From an uncultured Granulosicoccaceae bacterium (GTDB lineage: Bacteria > Pseudomonadota > Gammaproteobacteria > CALCKW01): 46,480 bases of DNA. The translations under genes and the position numbers were made by a program. The DNA lies in assembly GCA_937965695.1 (NCBI GenBank), contig CALCKW010000057.1:1-46480 (forward strand), written 5' to 3'. Each line of letters starts with the position of its first letter. Positions within the stretch are counted from its first letter, which is position 1. The notes beneath the pieces were generated by a model. It saw nothing but the letters and a program-made list of their open reading frames with translations. It was not told the origin of the DNA and made no database searches. Shown one piece after another: positions 17,518 through 25,135 of this stretch.

Positions 17518-19038
17518 ATGGCCCGTCGTACACGATCTTTACGCAAGCGCAATTCTGCCGCTGAAGCCCACGTTGCCTCACCGCATATTGTCCGGCAATT
17601 GCCGCATTACGATCCGCTGAACGACGAGCAACTTTTGAAGCTCGACGCTCAGGTTGACTGGATACTGCAGGACATGGGCATCGATTTCCGTGATGACCCA
17701 GAAGCGTTACGCATTTGGCGTGAAGCGGGTGCAACCGTTGACGGAGACCGAGTACGCATGTCCGCCGATTGGATTCGTGCTCAATGTAAAAAGGCACCAA
17801 GTCAGTTCACACAGCTAGCTCGCAATAGGGAACGCTCGGTGGTGATCGGCGGCCAAAACCAAGTTTTTGCGCCTATCTACGGAGCGCCCTTTGTGCGTGA
17901 TCTAGAGGGTGGTCGACGGTATGGCGATTTAGACGCTTTTCAAAAATTGGTCAAGTTGACCTACATGCACCCCAATTTGCATCACGGCGGCTTTGTCACT
18001 TGTGAGCCCTGCGATATTCCTGTCAGCAAGCGCCACTTGGACATGTTGCTTTCGCATATGCTCTACAGTGACAAGCCGCACTTAGGTGCAATAACTGAAA
18101 TGTCACGCGCGCAGGATAGCGTTGATATGGCAGAGATTGTCTTTGGCGCGGATGTGATGGAAGAAAGCTGCGTGATCATGGGAAACGTCAACACAAACTC
18201 TCCGTTAGTCGTGGATAAAGTCGTTACCCAAGCGGCGCAAGTATATTGCAGCCGTGGGCAAGGTTTGGTTGTTGTGCCATTTATTCTCTCTGGCGCTATG
18301 GGCCCCGTGTCCACGGCATCTTCGGTGGCACAAGCAATGGCCGAGGCGATGATGGTTTGCGCTTTTTGTCAGCTAATCCGCCCAGGTGCGCCGTTTGTCT
18401 TAGGTAATTTTTTGTCTTCCATGTCGCTCAAATCTGGTGCGCCTACCTTTGGCATGCCAGAGCCAATAATCTCCAACTATGCAATCGGCCAGATGGCACG
18501 AAGAGCAGGGCTACCGCTGCGCTGTGGTGGATCGTTGACCGCCTCAAAAATTGAAGATGCGCAAGCGGCTTACGAATCGGCTGACTCTATGCACTCGACC
18601 ATGCTAGCCGGGGCCAACTTTGTATTACACAGCGCTGGTTGGTTAGAAGGTGGTCTTTGCACTGGTTTTGAGAAACTGGTCATGGATGCCGATCGACTTG
18701 GCAGTTATCAAAAAGTATTGGCCCAAGGCTTGGATACCAGCGATGAAGCACTGGCGCGAGATGCATACGACGAGGTAGAACCTGGCGGTCACTTTCTAGG
18801 CTGCGCGCATACGATGCGGAATTATCAAAATGCCTTTTACGATGCAAAGCTCAGTGATTCGGAAAATGTTGAGAGCTGGGAAGAGGCGGGTAGCAAGGAC
18901 ATGCGTCGTCGAGCGTTTGATCGTTGGAATAAAATGTTAGATGAGTATCAAGAACCGCCGATGGAGGAGTCCATGAGAGAGGAGTTGGAAGGTTTTGTTG
19001 CTAGGCGCAAAGAGGAATTGCCTGATGCTTGGTACTGA
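17518..19038 (+). CDS. Trimethylamine methyltransferase (MttB) family protein, no pyrrolysine
   Basis: Member of the MttB superfamily, 506 residues, normal length. Family features include YGAPFVRDLEGG near residue 123, a long TIM-barrel with PFILSGAMGPVSTASSVAQAMAE near residue 265, GAPTFGMPEP and GGSLTASKIEDAQAAYES. The frame has no internal TAG, so it lacks the pyrrolysine of true trimethylamine methyltransferases. Non-pyrrolysine members such as MtgB demethylate quaternary amines like glycine betaine, moving the methyl group to a corrinoid protein. No corrinoid-protein gene is seen in this window. The dimethylglycine dehydrogenase-like gene lies 104 nt downstream, suggesting a betaine-to-glycine route. 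The Arg-rich start (MARRTRSLRKRN) resembles other proteobacterial homologues. Confidence 0.88.
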   Translation: MARRTRSLRKRNSAAEAHVASPHIVRQLPHYDPLNDEQLLKLDAQVDWILQDMGIDFRDDPEALRIWREAGATVDGDRVRMSADWIRAQCKKAPSQFTQLARNRERSVVIGGQNQVFAPIYGAPFVRDLEGGRRYGDLDAFQKLVKLTYMHPNLHHGGFVTCEPCDIPVSKRHLDMLLSHMLYSDKPHLGAITEMSRAQDSVDMAEIVFGADVMEESCVIMGNVNTNSPLVVDKVVTQAAQVYCSRGQGLVVVPFILSGAMGPVSTASSVAQAMAEAMMVCAFCQLIRPGAPFVLGNFLSSMSLKSGAPTFGMPEPIISNYAIGQMARRAGLPLRCGGSLTASKIEDAQAAYESADSMHSTMLAGANFVLHSAGWLEGGLCTGFEKLVMDADRLGSYQKVLAQGLDTSDEALARDAYDEVEPGGHFLGCAHTMRNYQNAFYDAKLSDSENVESWEEAGSKDMRRRAFDRWNKMLDEYQEPPMEESMREELEGFVARRKEELPDAWY

Positions 19039-19142
19039 TTATTTCGTTGTCGCGTTTTTTACCACAGATAATTGAGAATACACTGATTTAGTAGCGCTAC
19101 ACCTATAAAAAATGGCTGCGAGCCACAGAGCGAGAAACGGAC

Positions 19143-21605
19143 ATGCCAGAGATCACTAAAGAAGAAAACAGCACCGAAAAGAAGCTACCTTCTCATGCCA
19201 AGGTTGTAGTGATTGGCGGTGGTGTCGTCGGTTGCTCTATTTTGTATCATCTTGCCAAGTTTGGTTGGAAAGACTCGGTGTTATTGGAGCGAGATGAGCT
19301 GACATCGGGATCGTCTTGGCATGCAGCTGGGCAGATACATACCATCAGCTCTGACCCCAATATCTCACGCTTGCAGTCCTACACCATCGACTTGTACAAA
19401 GAGATCGAAGAGCTGTCAGGTCATTCGGTTGGCCTACATATCACCGGTGGATTCTATTTGGCTTCAACCAAAGACTGGTACGACTATCTCAAAAGGGAAC
19501 GTTCCAAAGCGCGCTATATGGGATTGAACCAAGAGTTTATTTCCCCGCGTGAAGTCGCCGAGCGGCATCCGTTGATCGACCCTAAGCACTATCACGCTGC
19601 GCTGTGGGATGATCAAGACGGAGACTTGGACCCTTCAGGTGCTACCTATGCCTTTGCTAAATCTGCTCGCAAATTGGGCGCACAGTATTTTACCCATACG
19701 CCTGCTACAACAACTCGACAACGCAGCGATGGAAGTTGGGACGTCACTACACCACAAGGAGTGATCAATGCTGAGCATATTGTTAATTGTGGTGGCCTAT
19801 GGGCGCGTGAGGTGGGGCATATGCAAGGGCTTCATTTGCCGGTTCAACCGATGGAACACCACTATTTGATCACTGAGACTATTCCTGAGATTGCCGAGCG
19901 CATGAAACAGGGCGAGGCCGGTCGGCTGCCCGCCGGTATCGACTACGAGGCGAATATCTATTTCCGCCAAGAGCGGCACGGTATGTTGCTCGGCACCTAC
20001 GAGCCCAAGTCAACACCCTGGAAGGTCGATGGCACGCCGTGGGATTTTGGCCACGAATTGTTGCAGCCTGATCTAGACCGGATTGCCGATCGTTTGGAGA
20101 TGTCGTTTGAGCGGATCCCTGCCATTGGACAGGTAGGTATCAAAGACATGATAAATGGACCATTTACTTTTGGACCAGACGGTAATCCGATGATTGGCTC
20201 TGTGCCCGGTATGACCAACTACTGGTGCGCTGTAGGTGTCATGGCTGGCTTTTGCCAAGGTGGCGGTGTTGGCCTAACAATGGCGGAGTGGATGATTCAC
20301 GGTGAACCGTCAATAGATGTTTGGGCGATGGACGTCGCGCGCTTTGGCGAGTTTGCCACGCCCGATTGGGGTACCGTTAAATCGTCTGAGAATTACGAAC
20401 GACGCTTTGTCATGACATTCCCTAATGAAACCCTGCCCAAAGGGAGACGACAAAAAACAACGGCGTTGTTCGATCGCCTGGTCGCGAAGGGCGCGGTTAT
20501 GGGTGACTCCTTTGGGTTGGAACATGCGCTATGGTTTGCAGATGGAGCAGAAGACGCAAACGAGGAAGCGACCTTCGAACGCAACCGCAGTCATGCTTAT
20601 GTCGCACGTGAAGTTAAGGCTGTTCGTGATGCTGTTGGTGGTATCGAGATAGCCAATTTCGCTAAACATGAATTCAAAGGCAGCGGCGCGCGAGCTTATC
20701 TGAACCAAACATTGGCTGGCTATGTGCCCAACCCTGGGCGGCTAACCTTGACACCTATGTTGACCAAACAAGGTCGCCTTTACGGCGATCTCACAGTAGC
20801 TTGTCTTGGTGAAGAGCACTTTATGTTGTTTGGCTCTGGTGCTATGCAAGAAGCACATCGGCGATGGTTTGAGAAGGATCTGCCCGCAGATGTTAGCTAC
20901 GCCAACGTCTCCGATGAATGGCATGGAATAGCATTGTCTGGCCCTAAATCTCGCACGTTACTGCAAAGACTTAGTCGTGAGAATGTCTCGGCGGAAGCTT
21001 TAAAGTTTCGCGACCTTCGTCAGACCTTTATAGGCGGTGTACCCGTCATGCTCAATCGCATTAGTTTCTCAGGTGAATTGGGATTTGAACTCTATTGCAA
21101 GCCGCAGTATTTGCTGCGTCTGGCTGAAGCCGTGGAAGAGGCAGGTGGCGATTTGGGCTACCGATGGTACGGTGCGCGCGCACTCATGAGTATGCGACTA
21201 GAGAAAAGTTGGGGTGTTTGGACCTTAGATTTTAGGCCCGATTTCAACGCTGTTGAATCTGGTATGGATGCATTTATCAACTGGAAAAAAGACTTTGTTG
21301 GCAAAGCCGCGACGAAAATCGCTCAGAAAGACATCACAAAAAGACTGGTGACCTTATCGATTGATGTGGAAGGTATAGATGTTTGCAATGACGAAGCAAT
21401 TCTAAAAGACGGAAAAGCAGTTGGCTATGTATCCTCAGGTAGTTACGGTCACCGTGTACTTAAGTCGCTTGCAATGGGTTATGTTTCAGCCGAATACGCC
21501 GTTGAAGGTACAACGCTAGATGTTGAAATTCTCGGAGATTTTTATCCAGCTCAAGTACTAGGGAAAGCACTATACGATGCCGCTGGAGGTAAGATGCGCA
21601 GCTGA
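19143..21605 (+). CDS. Dimethylglycine/sarcosine dehydrogenase-like flavoprotein with GcvT domain
   Basis: Two-part enzyme of 820 residues. Residues about 15-420 form an FAD-dependent oxidoreductase of the DAO type: VVVIGGGVVGCSILYHLA binds FAD, and SSWHAAGQ contains the His position used for covalent FAD in dimethylglycine dehydrogenase. A linker domain follows, then from about residue 460 a GcvT-like aminomethyltransferase domain (ALSGPKSRTLL, FSGELGFELY, then GYVSSGSYGHRV) that in relatives binds tetrahydrofolate and captures the one-carbon unit. It fits oxidative N-demethylation of dimethylglycine or sarcosine. Together with the upstream MttB-like protein it suggests use of a quaternary amine. 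The exact substrate is not fixed by sequence. Confidence 0.92.
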   Translation: MPEITKEENSTEKKLPSHAKVVVIGGGVVGCSILYHLAKFGWKDSVLLERDELTSGSSWHAAGQIHTISSDPNISRLQSYTIDLYKEIEELSGHSVGLHITGGFYLASTKDWYDYLKRERSKARYMGLNQEFISPREVAERHPLIDPKHYHAALWDDQDGDLDPSGATYAFAKSARKLGAQYFTHTPATTTRQRSDGSWDVTTPQGVINAEHIVNCGGLWAREVGHMQGLHLPVQPMEHHYLITETIPEIAERMKQGEAGRLPAGIDYEANIYFRQERHGMLLGTYEPKSTPWKVDGTPWDFGHELLQPDLDRIADRLEMSFERIPAIGQVGIKDMINGPFTFGPDGNPMIGSVPGMTNYWCAVGVMAGFCQGGGVGLTMAEWMIHGEPSIDVWAMDVARFGEFATPDWGTVKSSENYERRFVMTFPNETLPKGRRQKTTALFDRLVAKGAVMGDSFGLEHALWFADGAEDANEEATFERNRSHAYVAREVKAVRDAVGGIEIANFAKHEFKGSGARAYLNQTLAGYVPNPGRLTLTPMLTKQGRLYGDLTVACLGEEHFMLFGSGAMQEAHRRWFEKDLPADVSYANVSDEWHGIALSGPKSRTLLQRLSRENVSAEALKFRDLRQTFIGGVPVMLNRISFSGELGFELYCKPQYLLRLAEAVEEAGGDLGYRWYGARALMSMRLEKSWGVWTLDFRPDFNAVESGMDAFINWKKDFVGKAATKIAQKDITKRLVTLSIDVEGIDVCNDEAILKDGKAVGYVSSGSYGHRVLKSLAMGYVSAEYAVEGTTLDVEILGDFYPAQVLGKALYDAAGGKMRS

Positions 21606-21707
21606 TAAGTATAAACACCAATTTTCAGTGCGCGCGTTGAACTCTGATGTACTTTAGCAGTCAGTTCGTCTATCGATAGTCTGTCGTCTACACGCAGGGG
21701 AATGAAT

Positions 21708-22178
21708 ATGAAATCAATTATAAGTGGTCTGTTTTTTCTGCTTTTAGCGTTTGGGTCAGTGGCGAATGCGGCTGAACCTATTAATACGCTAGAGAGATCC
21801 GGCTTGTTTGGATACAAACCATCGGGCATAGCAATACGTGGTTATGATCCCGTTGCCTATTTTACGCAGGGCAAACCATTGGATGGTGATGATGCTTTTA
21901 CGACGTTGTGGAATAACGCGACATGGCGCTTCTCGTCGCAGGAGCATCTGGATCTATTCACTGGCGATCCTGAGAAATATGCACCGCAATACGGTGGATA
22001 TTGTGCCTACGGTGTGGCACAGGGAAGCTTGGTCAAAATTGAGCCTGAGAACTGGACTATTGTGGAAGGAAAACTCTACCTAAACTATAACCAAAAGCTT
22101 CAGAACGAGTGGGAGAAAGATATTCCTGATTACATCAAAACCGCAGATGATAAGTTCGAAGGCTTGTTGGCTGAGTAA
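21708..22178 (+). CDS. Exported YHS-domain protein
   Basis: Predicted periplasmic protein of 156 residues. It has a signal peptide with a hydrophobic core and ANA-A cleavage site near residue 21. The mature part contains a YHS domain: AIRGYDPVAYFTQGKP, WRFSSQEHLDLF and PEKYAPQYGGYCAYGVAQG, followed by a short C-terminal part (LYLNYN). YHS domains are small, often associated with metals, and found in copper-related or membrane proteins, but this exported type has no established job that I know of. The ATG at 21708 is chosen over one at 21702 because AGGGG then lies 7 nt upstream. It is about 100 nt after the dehydrogenase gene and may be cotranscribed. Confidence 0.85.
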   Translation: MKSIISGLFFLLLAFGSVANAAEPINTLERSGLFGYKPSGIAIRGYDPVAYFTQGKPLDGDDAFTTLWNNATWRFSSQEHLDLFTGDPEKYAPQYGGYCAYGVAQGSLVKIEPENWTIVEGKLYLNYNQKLQNEWEKDIPDYIKTADDKFEGLLAE

Positions 22179-22234
22179 AGCGCATCTAATGCACTCTGAC
22201 GTTAGAACTGCTTGAACCTGTTGGAGAGAGATTC

Positions 22235-22468
22235 TTGACTGAGTTTGAAAAAGTTAAGCGACCTGATGCTATGAGCACATGTGAGCGAACGGACAATCTT
22301 GAACTCGCTGTGATTCGGCAGTTGCGAGTGCGCGTGTGGATGATTTCAGGTGAGGTGTTTGAAGGGGTTGCGAAGTCGCTTGAAACGAGTGGAGGTGCCG
22401 ATATGCTGCAACTCGACTCGCAACGTATCGATGTAAGTCAGATGCACAGTGTCGCTTTTAGCGATTAG
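22235..22468 (+). CDS. Small unknown protein, possibly Sm-like fold
   Basis: A 77-residue hypothetical protein. The TTG start is supported by GGAGAG 8 nt upstream; an ATG at 22271 is possible and would leave 65 residues. The second half (VRVWMISGEVFEGVAKSL, then MLQLDSQRIDVSQMHSVAF) alternates hydrophobic and polar residues like the five-stranded barrel of Sm/Hfq or Rho-binding antiterminator proteins. This is a fold guess only. It lies 56 nt after the YHS gene on the same strand and may belong to that transcript. No close family is recognised. Confidence 0.6.
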   Translation: MTEFEKVKRPDAMSTCERTDNLELAVIRQLRVRVWMISGEVFEGVAKSLETSGGADMLQLDSQRIDVSQMHSVAFSD

Positions 22469-22572
22469 TTTTTTATTCACCCTTAAACGAAATGGCGTAG
22501 TTTCATTTAATATTTTCTCGTCGGACATAAATTCTGTAAACGGCATGCTTGCTTGTTAGGTTTGCCCAACAT

Positions 22573-22603
22573 AAACATACTCGAACTCACGACGAGTTTG
22601 TTT
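22573..22603. terminator. Hairpin between convergent small gene and LysR gene
   Basis: AAACATACTCG and CGAGTTTGTTT form an 11-bp stem with one mismatch around a 9-nt loop. On the plus strand a short run of T follows. It touches the LysR stop codon, so its use as terminator by the minus-strand gene is less certain. Confidence 0.45.
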
Positions 22604-23508
22604 TAATTGCGTGGACTGGGCTTCAACGATTTAAGCCTCGCTGCTAACATTTGCACTGCTGACGAGGGTGTTTCTTTGATTAACATACCCGTTGCGCAAT
22701 TGGGCAGTGCGGGCAAATCGGCGCTGGCTGGTATCTCCTCAACCAGACCATGGCATGCAGAGCGTGGCAGTGGTGCTATGGCCAAGTCTGCGCTTAGACC
22801 TGCCCTTTGGCCTGCGATATACGCACTTTTGAAAGTCACACGATAGTCACGTTGTTGCTTTTCCAGCCCCTCTAAAGCGACACGACGCCAGTCGCAACCT
22901 TCTTCCCAAACAGAAACCGGTAATGGAATGCGTTCAATGGCTACCCCCTGTTTTGCCCCTGCCCAGACCAGTGGTTCTCGATAGATAACATCTACTTCTA
23001 AGCCGTCGTAACTTGAGCCCGTACAACTGATCAGCGCAATATCTAACAGTTGCTGACGAAACTTACTCACCATTACCTCTGAGTTTTCGACGATAACATC
23101 CACCTGGATTCCGGGATGAACCTCGCCAAACTGACACAACAACTTGGGCAAAAATTGTTCAGTAAAGTGGTCGCTGGCACCTAGCCTAACAACCCCAGTT
23201 TCCATAGGTTCGACAAATTTACTCAGAATATTCTGATTTAACGCCAGCACTCGACGGGCGTGCGCCAACAGCATATCGCCATGCTCGTTTAGGACGACTG
23301 ACCTGCTGCCTCGTTGAATAATCGAACGGCCGACTAATTCCTCCATGCGTTTGACCTGCATGGAAACGGCTGATGGTGTGCGATGTACTACCGTGGCGGC
23401 GCTGGAAAAATTCCCTGTTTGCGCAATTGCTACAAGCGTACGCAGTAGATCCAGATCAAGTAATGGTGCTGACGGTGGCGCTGCATCTAGCGTTTCTACT
23501 GAATTCAT
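22603..23508 (-). CDS. LysR-family regulator, LrhA-like
   Basis: LysR-type transcription factor of 301 residues. The helix-turn-helix reads LDLDLLRTLVAIAQTGNFSSAATVVHRTPSAVSMQVKR, very like LrhA/HexA, followed by GRSIIQRGSRSVVLNEHGD. The effector domain starts with VVRLGASDHFTEQFLPKLL, again LrhA-like. A good AAGGA ribosome site precedes the ATG at 23508; an upstream ATG at 23544 would cover it. It diverges from a DUF1127 gene, an arrangement common in proteobacteria, and the 127-nt region between them is packed with TTCAAT/ATTGAA inverted repeats, so autoregulation and control of the neighbour are likely. LrhA relatives regulate motility and surface behaviour; here the targets are unknown. 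Confidence 0.9.
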   Translation of the reverse strand: MNSVETLDAAPPSAPLLDLDLLRTLVAIAQTGNFSSAATVVHRTPSAVSMQVKRMEELVGRSIIQRGSRSVVLNEHGDMLLAHARRVLALNQNILSKFVEPMETGVVRLGASDHFTEQFLPKLLCQFGEVHPGIQVDVIVENSEVMVSKFRQQLLDIALISCTGSSYDGLEVDVIYREPLVWAGAKQGVAIERIPLPVSVWEEGCDWRRVALEGLEKQQRDYRVTFKSAYIAGQRAGLSADLAIAPLPRSACHGLVEEIPASADLPALPNCATGMLIKETPSSAVQMLAARLKSLKPSPRN

Positions 23509-23519
23509 CGTTTTTCCTT

Positions 23520-23568
23520 CTTTCAATATTATTGAAAGTATCATTGAATACTATTCGCTTGATTCAAT
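23520..23568. promoter_or_regulatory. TTCAAT/ATTGAA inverted repeats, probable LysR operator
   Basis: CTTTCAATATTATTGAAAG (23520-23538) is a perfect 8-bp inverted repeat with a 3-nt centre. A second pair, ATTGAAT at 23543-23549 and ATTCAAT at 23562-23568, repeats the same half-site. All lie between the divergent LrhA-like and DUF1127 genes. Confidence 0.6.
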
Positions 23569-23594
23569 CATCTTATGGGCCCATTGTCTAGTTC

Positions 23595-23612
23595 AAGCAG
23601 TAAAAACTGCTT
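23595..23612 (+). other. Small hairpin just before the DUF1127 ribosome site
   Basis: AAGCAG and CTGCTT form a 6-bp stem around TAAAAA, ending 11 nt before the AAGGAG ribosome site of the DUF1127 gene. It could affect translation of this small gene. Confidence 0.35.
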
Positions 23613-23623
23613 ACTTTGGTGAA

Positions 23624-23629
23624 AAGGAG
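23624..23629 (+). promoter_or_regulatory. Ribosome binding site of the DUF1127 gene
   Basis: AAGGAG, 6 nt before the ATG at 23636. It fixes the start within a much longer open frame that begins inside the LysR gene. Confidence 0.8.
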
Positions 23630-23635
23630 TTAGTG

Positions 23636-23959
23636 ATGGAAATTTGCGAGCAGTACAAGGCAGCGGAAGAAACAAATAGAGGCGTATATTCAGTAGCGAT
23701 GGCTTCGATATCATGGCCGGCAATTGCCATGCGCGTGATCGCATGCAAGATCCGACAGCGACGGAGTTACCGCGCGAGGAGGCGTGCATTCCGAGGGCTA
23801 CTTCATCTCGATGACAAAATGCTATGGGATATCGGTGTCACTCGTGAAGAACTGCTGAGCGCAGATGCTTTGCCTTTGTCGATCAGTGCGGCTGAAGAGT
23901 TGAACCGGGTTTCACTCATGCGTAGGAGAAAAGAGAAAATGGGTGGATTGCCTCGTTGA
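23636..23959 (+). CDS. DUF1127 domain protein
   Basis: Small basic protein of 107 residues. Residues about 50-75 match DUF1127 (YjiS-like): a run of Arg (RRSYRARRRAFRGL) followed by LLHLDDKMLWDIGVTREEL. DUF1127 proteins are short, Arg-rich and in some alphaproteobacteria and enterobacteria affect RNA, phosphate or stress phenotypes; the role here is unknown. An N-terminal stretch of about 45 residues (VYSVAMASISWPAIAMRVIACKI) is weakly hydrophobic and longer than in minimal members. It is divergent from the LrhA-like regulator gene, which probably controls it. Confidence 0.85.
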   Translation: MEICEQYKAAEETNRGVYSVAMASISWPAIAMRVIACKIRQRRSYRARRRAFRGLLHLDDKMLWDIGVTREELLSADALPLSISAAEELNRVSLMRRRKEKMGGLPR

Positions 23960-24182
23960 AGCCGATGAATAACTGTTGTGGGTGCCATTGTGTAAGCGTT
24001 CAGTAGAGATCGTTCGATTGCCCGATGGCCCTGCAACAACTAAGGGTCAGTTGTTGAAGCAGAAATTTCGCCGTAAAAGGTTTGTCACATTGGCTTGCTG
24101 TTGCATGATGTTTGCTGTTCACAGTCGTTTCTGCCACTCATTTCGTGCATGGTATTGTTGCTGATTTACCGACATTTTGAAC

Positions 24183-25061
24183 ATGCCAAATCTGAAAACT
24201 GACCTGCCATTGCTTGCACTTCTGGCTTTGATATGGGGTTCTTCTTACCTTTTTATAAAGATAGCTGTTGCAGAAATCCCTCCGTTAACCTTGGTGGCAC
24301 TACGGGTTTTTGGTGCTACTTGTTTTCTAGCCTTAGTGATGCGATTTAGTGGTGAACGTTTACCCAGGGGCAGAAGAATCTGGCGTCTGTTGCTTGTCCA
24401 GTCCTTTCTGACAAGCATCGGTGCCTGGACAGTATTGTCTTGGGGGCAGCAGTTTGTCGATGCAAGTTTAGCGAGTGTGCTCAACTCGACATCACCTCTT
24501 TTTGTTTTTTTCATCGTTGCGGTGGTTAGCAAAAGCGAGGGCTTTAGCACTTTAAAATTGACAGGCGCTCTGTTGGGGCTTTGTGGAGTGATCCTTATCG
24601 TCGGAGTTGATGCACTGAAGGGATTGGGGACGCAAGTACTAGGGCAGTCGGCTTGCCTGTTGGGGGCTTTGTTCTACGCGCTTGCAGCAATCAATGGCAA
24701 ACGTTTTACATCAATTGGTGCACTGGCAACAGCAACAGGTACGATGCTGTGGGCTTCTGTCGTGATGATTCCCGTTGCACTTGTTGTTGATCGCCCTTGG
24801 AGCCTTTCACCTTCGACTCAAGCGATAGTCGCTACTGCGGTGCTGTCACTTCTTTGCACCGGAGTAGCATTGCTTTTGTACTTTCGCCTGCTCAAATCAC
24901 TCGGCTCACTTGGGGTCGCCAGCCAAGCTTACCTGCGGGCGAGCGTTGGTGTTTTTTTGTCGGTCGTCTTTTTAGGTGAAGAGTTAAGTGCACCCATTGC
25001 GTTGGGTTTAGTGTTAACTATTCTGGGTGTGGCTTTGATCAATTGGCCGGTCCGCAAATAA
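24183..25061 (+). CDS. EamA-family (DMT superfamily) transporter
   Basis: Inner-membrane transporter of 292 residues with ten predicted helices in two EamA repeats. The first opens with LLALIWGSSYLFIKIA and includes LRVFGATCFLALVM; the second holds GQSACLLGALFYALAAINGKRF and ends with SPTQ-like ASQAYLRASVGVFLSVVFLGEEL, the usual final helices. Members export amino acids, metabolites or drugs; the substrate is not evident. The ATG at 24183 is preferred over a TTG two codons earlier. The gene converges on the ABC transporter operon with a shared terminator. Confidence 0.9.
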   Translation: MPNLKTDLPLLALLALIWGSSYLFIKIAVAEIPPLTLVALRVFGATCFLALVMRFSGERLPRGRRIWRLLLVQSFLTSIGAWTVLSWGQQFVDASLASVLNSTSPLFVFFIVAVVSKSEGFSTLKLTGALLGLCGVILIVGVDALKGLGTQVLGQSACLLGALFYALAAINGKRFTSIGALATATGTMLWASVVMIPVALVVDRPWSLSPSTQAIVATAVLSLLCTGVALLLYFRLLKSLGSLGVASQAYLRASVGVFLSVVFLGEELSAPIALGLVLTILGVALINWPVRK

Positions 25062-25084
25062 TTTGTTTGGTGATCGAGAGCAAT

Positions 25085-25114
25085 AAAAAGGCGGGCCAAA
25101 TGGCCCGCCGTTTT
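25085..25114. terminator. Bidirectional Rho-independent terminator
   Basis: GGCGGGCCA and TGGCCCGCC form a 9-bp GC-rich stem with a 2-nt centre, flanked by AAAAA on one side and GTTTT on the other. It serves both the EamA gene (plus) and the ABC transporter operon (minus). Confidence 0.9.
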
Positions 25115-25135
25115 AAGGGTTAAAGAAGGCTTTTT

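Noticed and set aside
17518..19038. Pyrrolysine-containing MttB
   Set aside because: The reading frame is intact with no internal TAG codon, so the protein belongs to the non-pyrrolysine branch.
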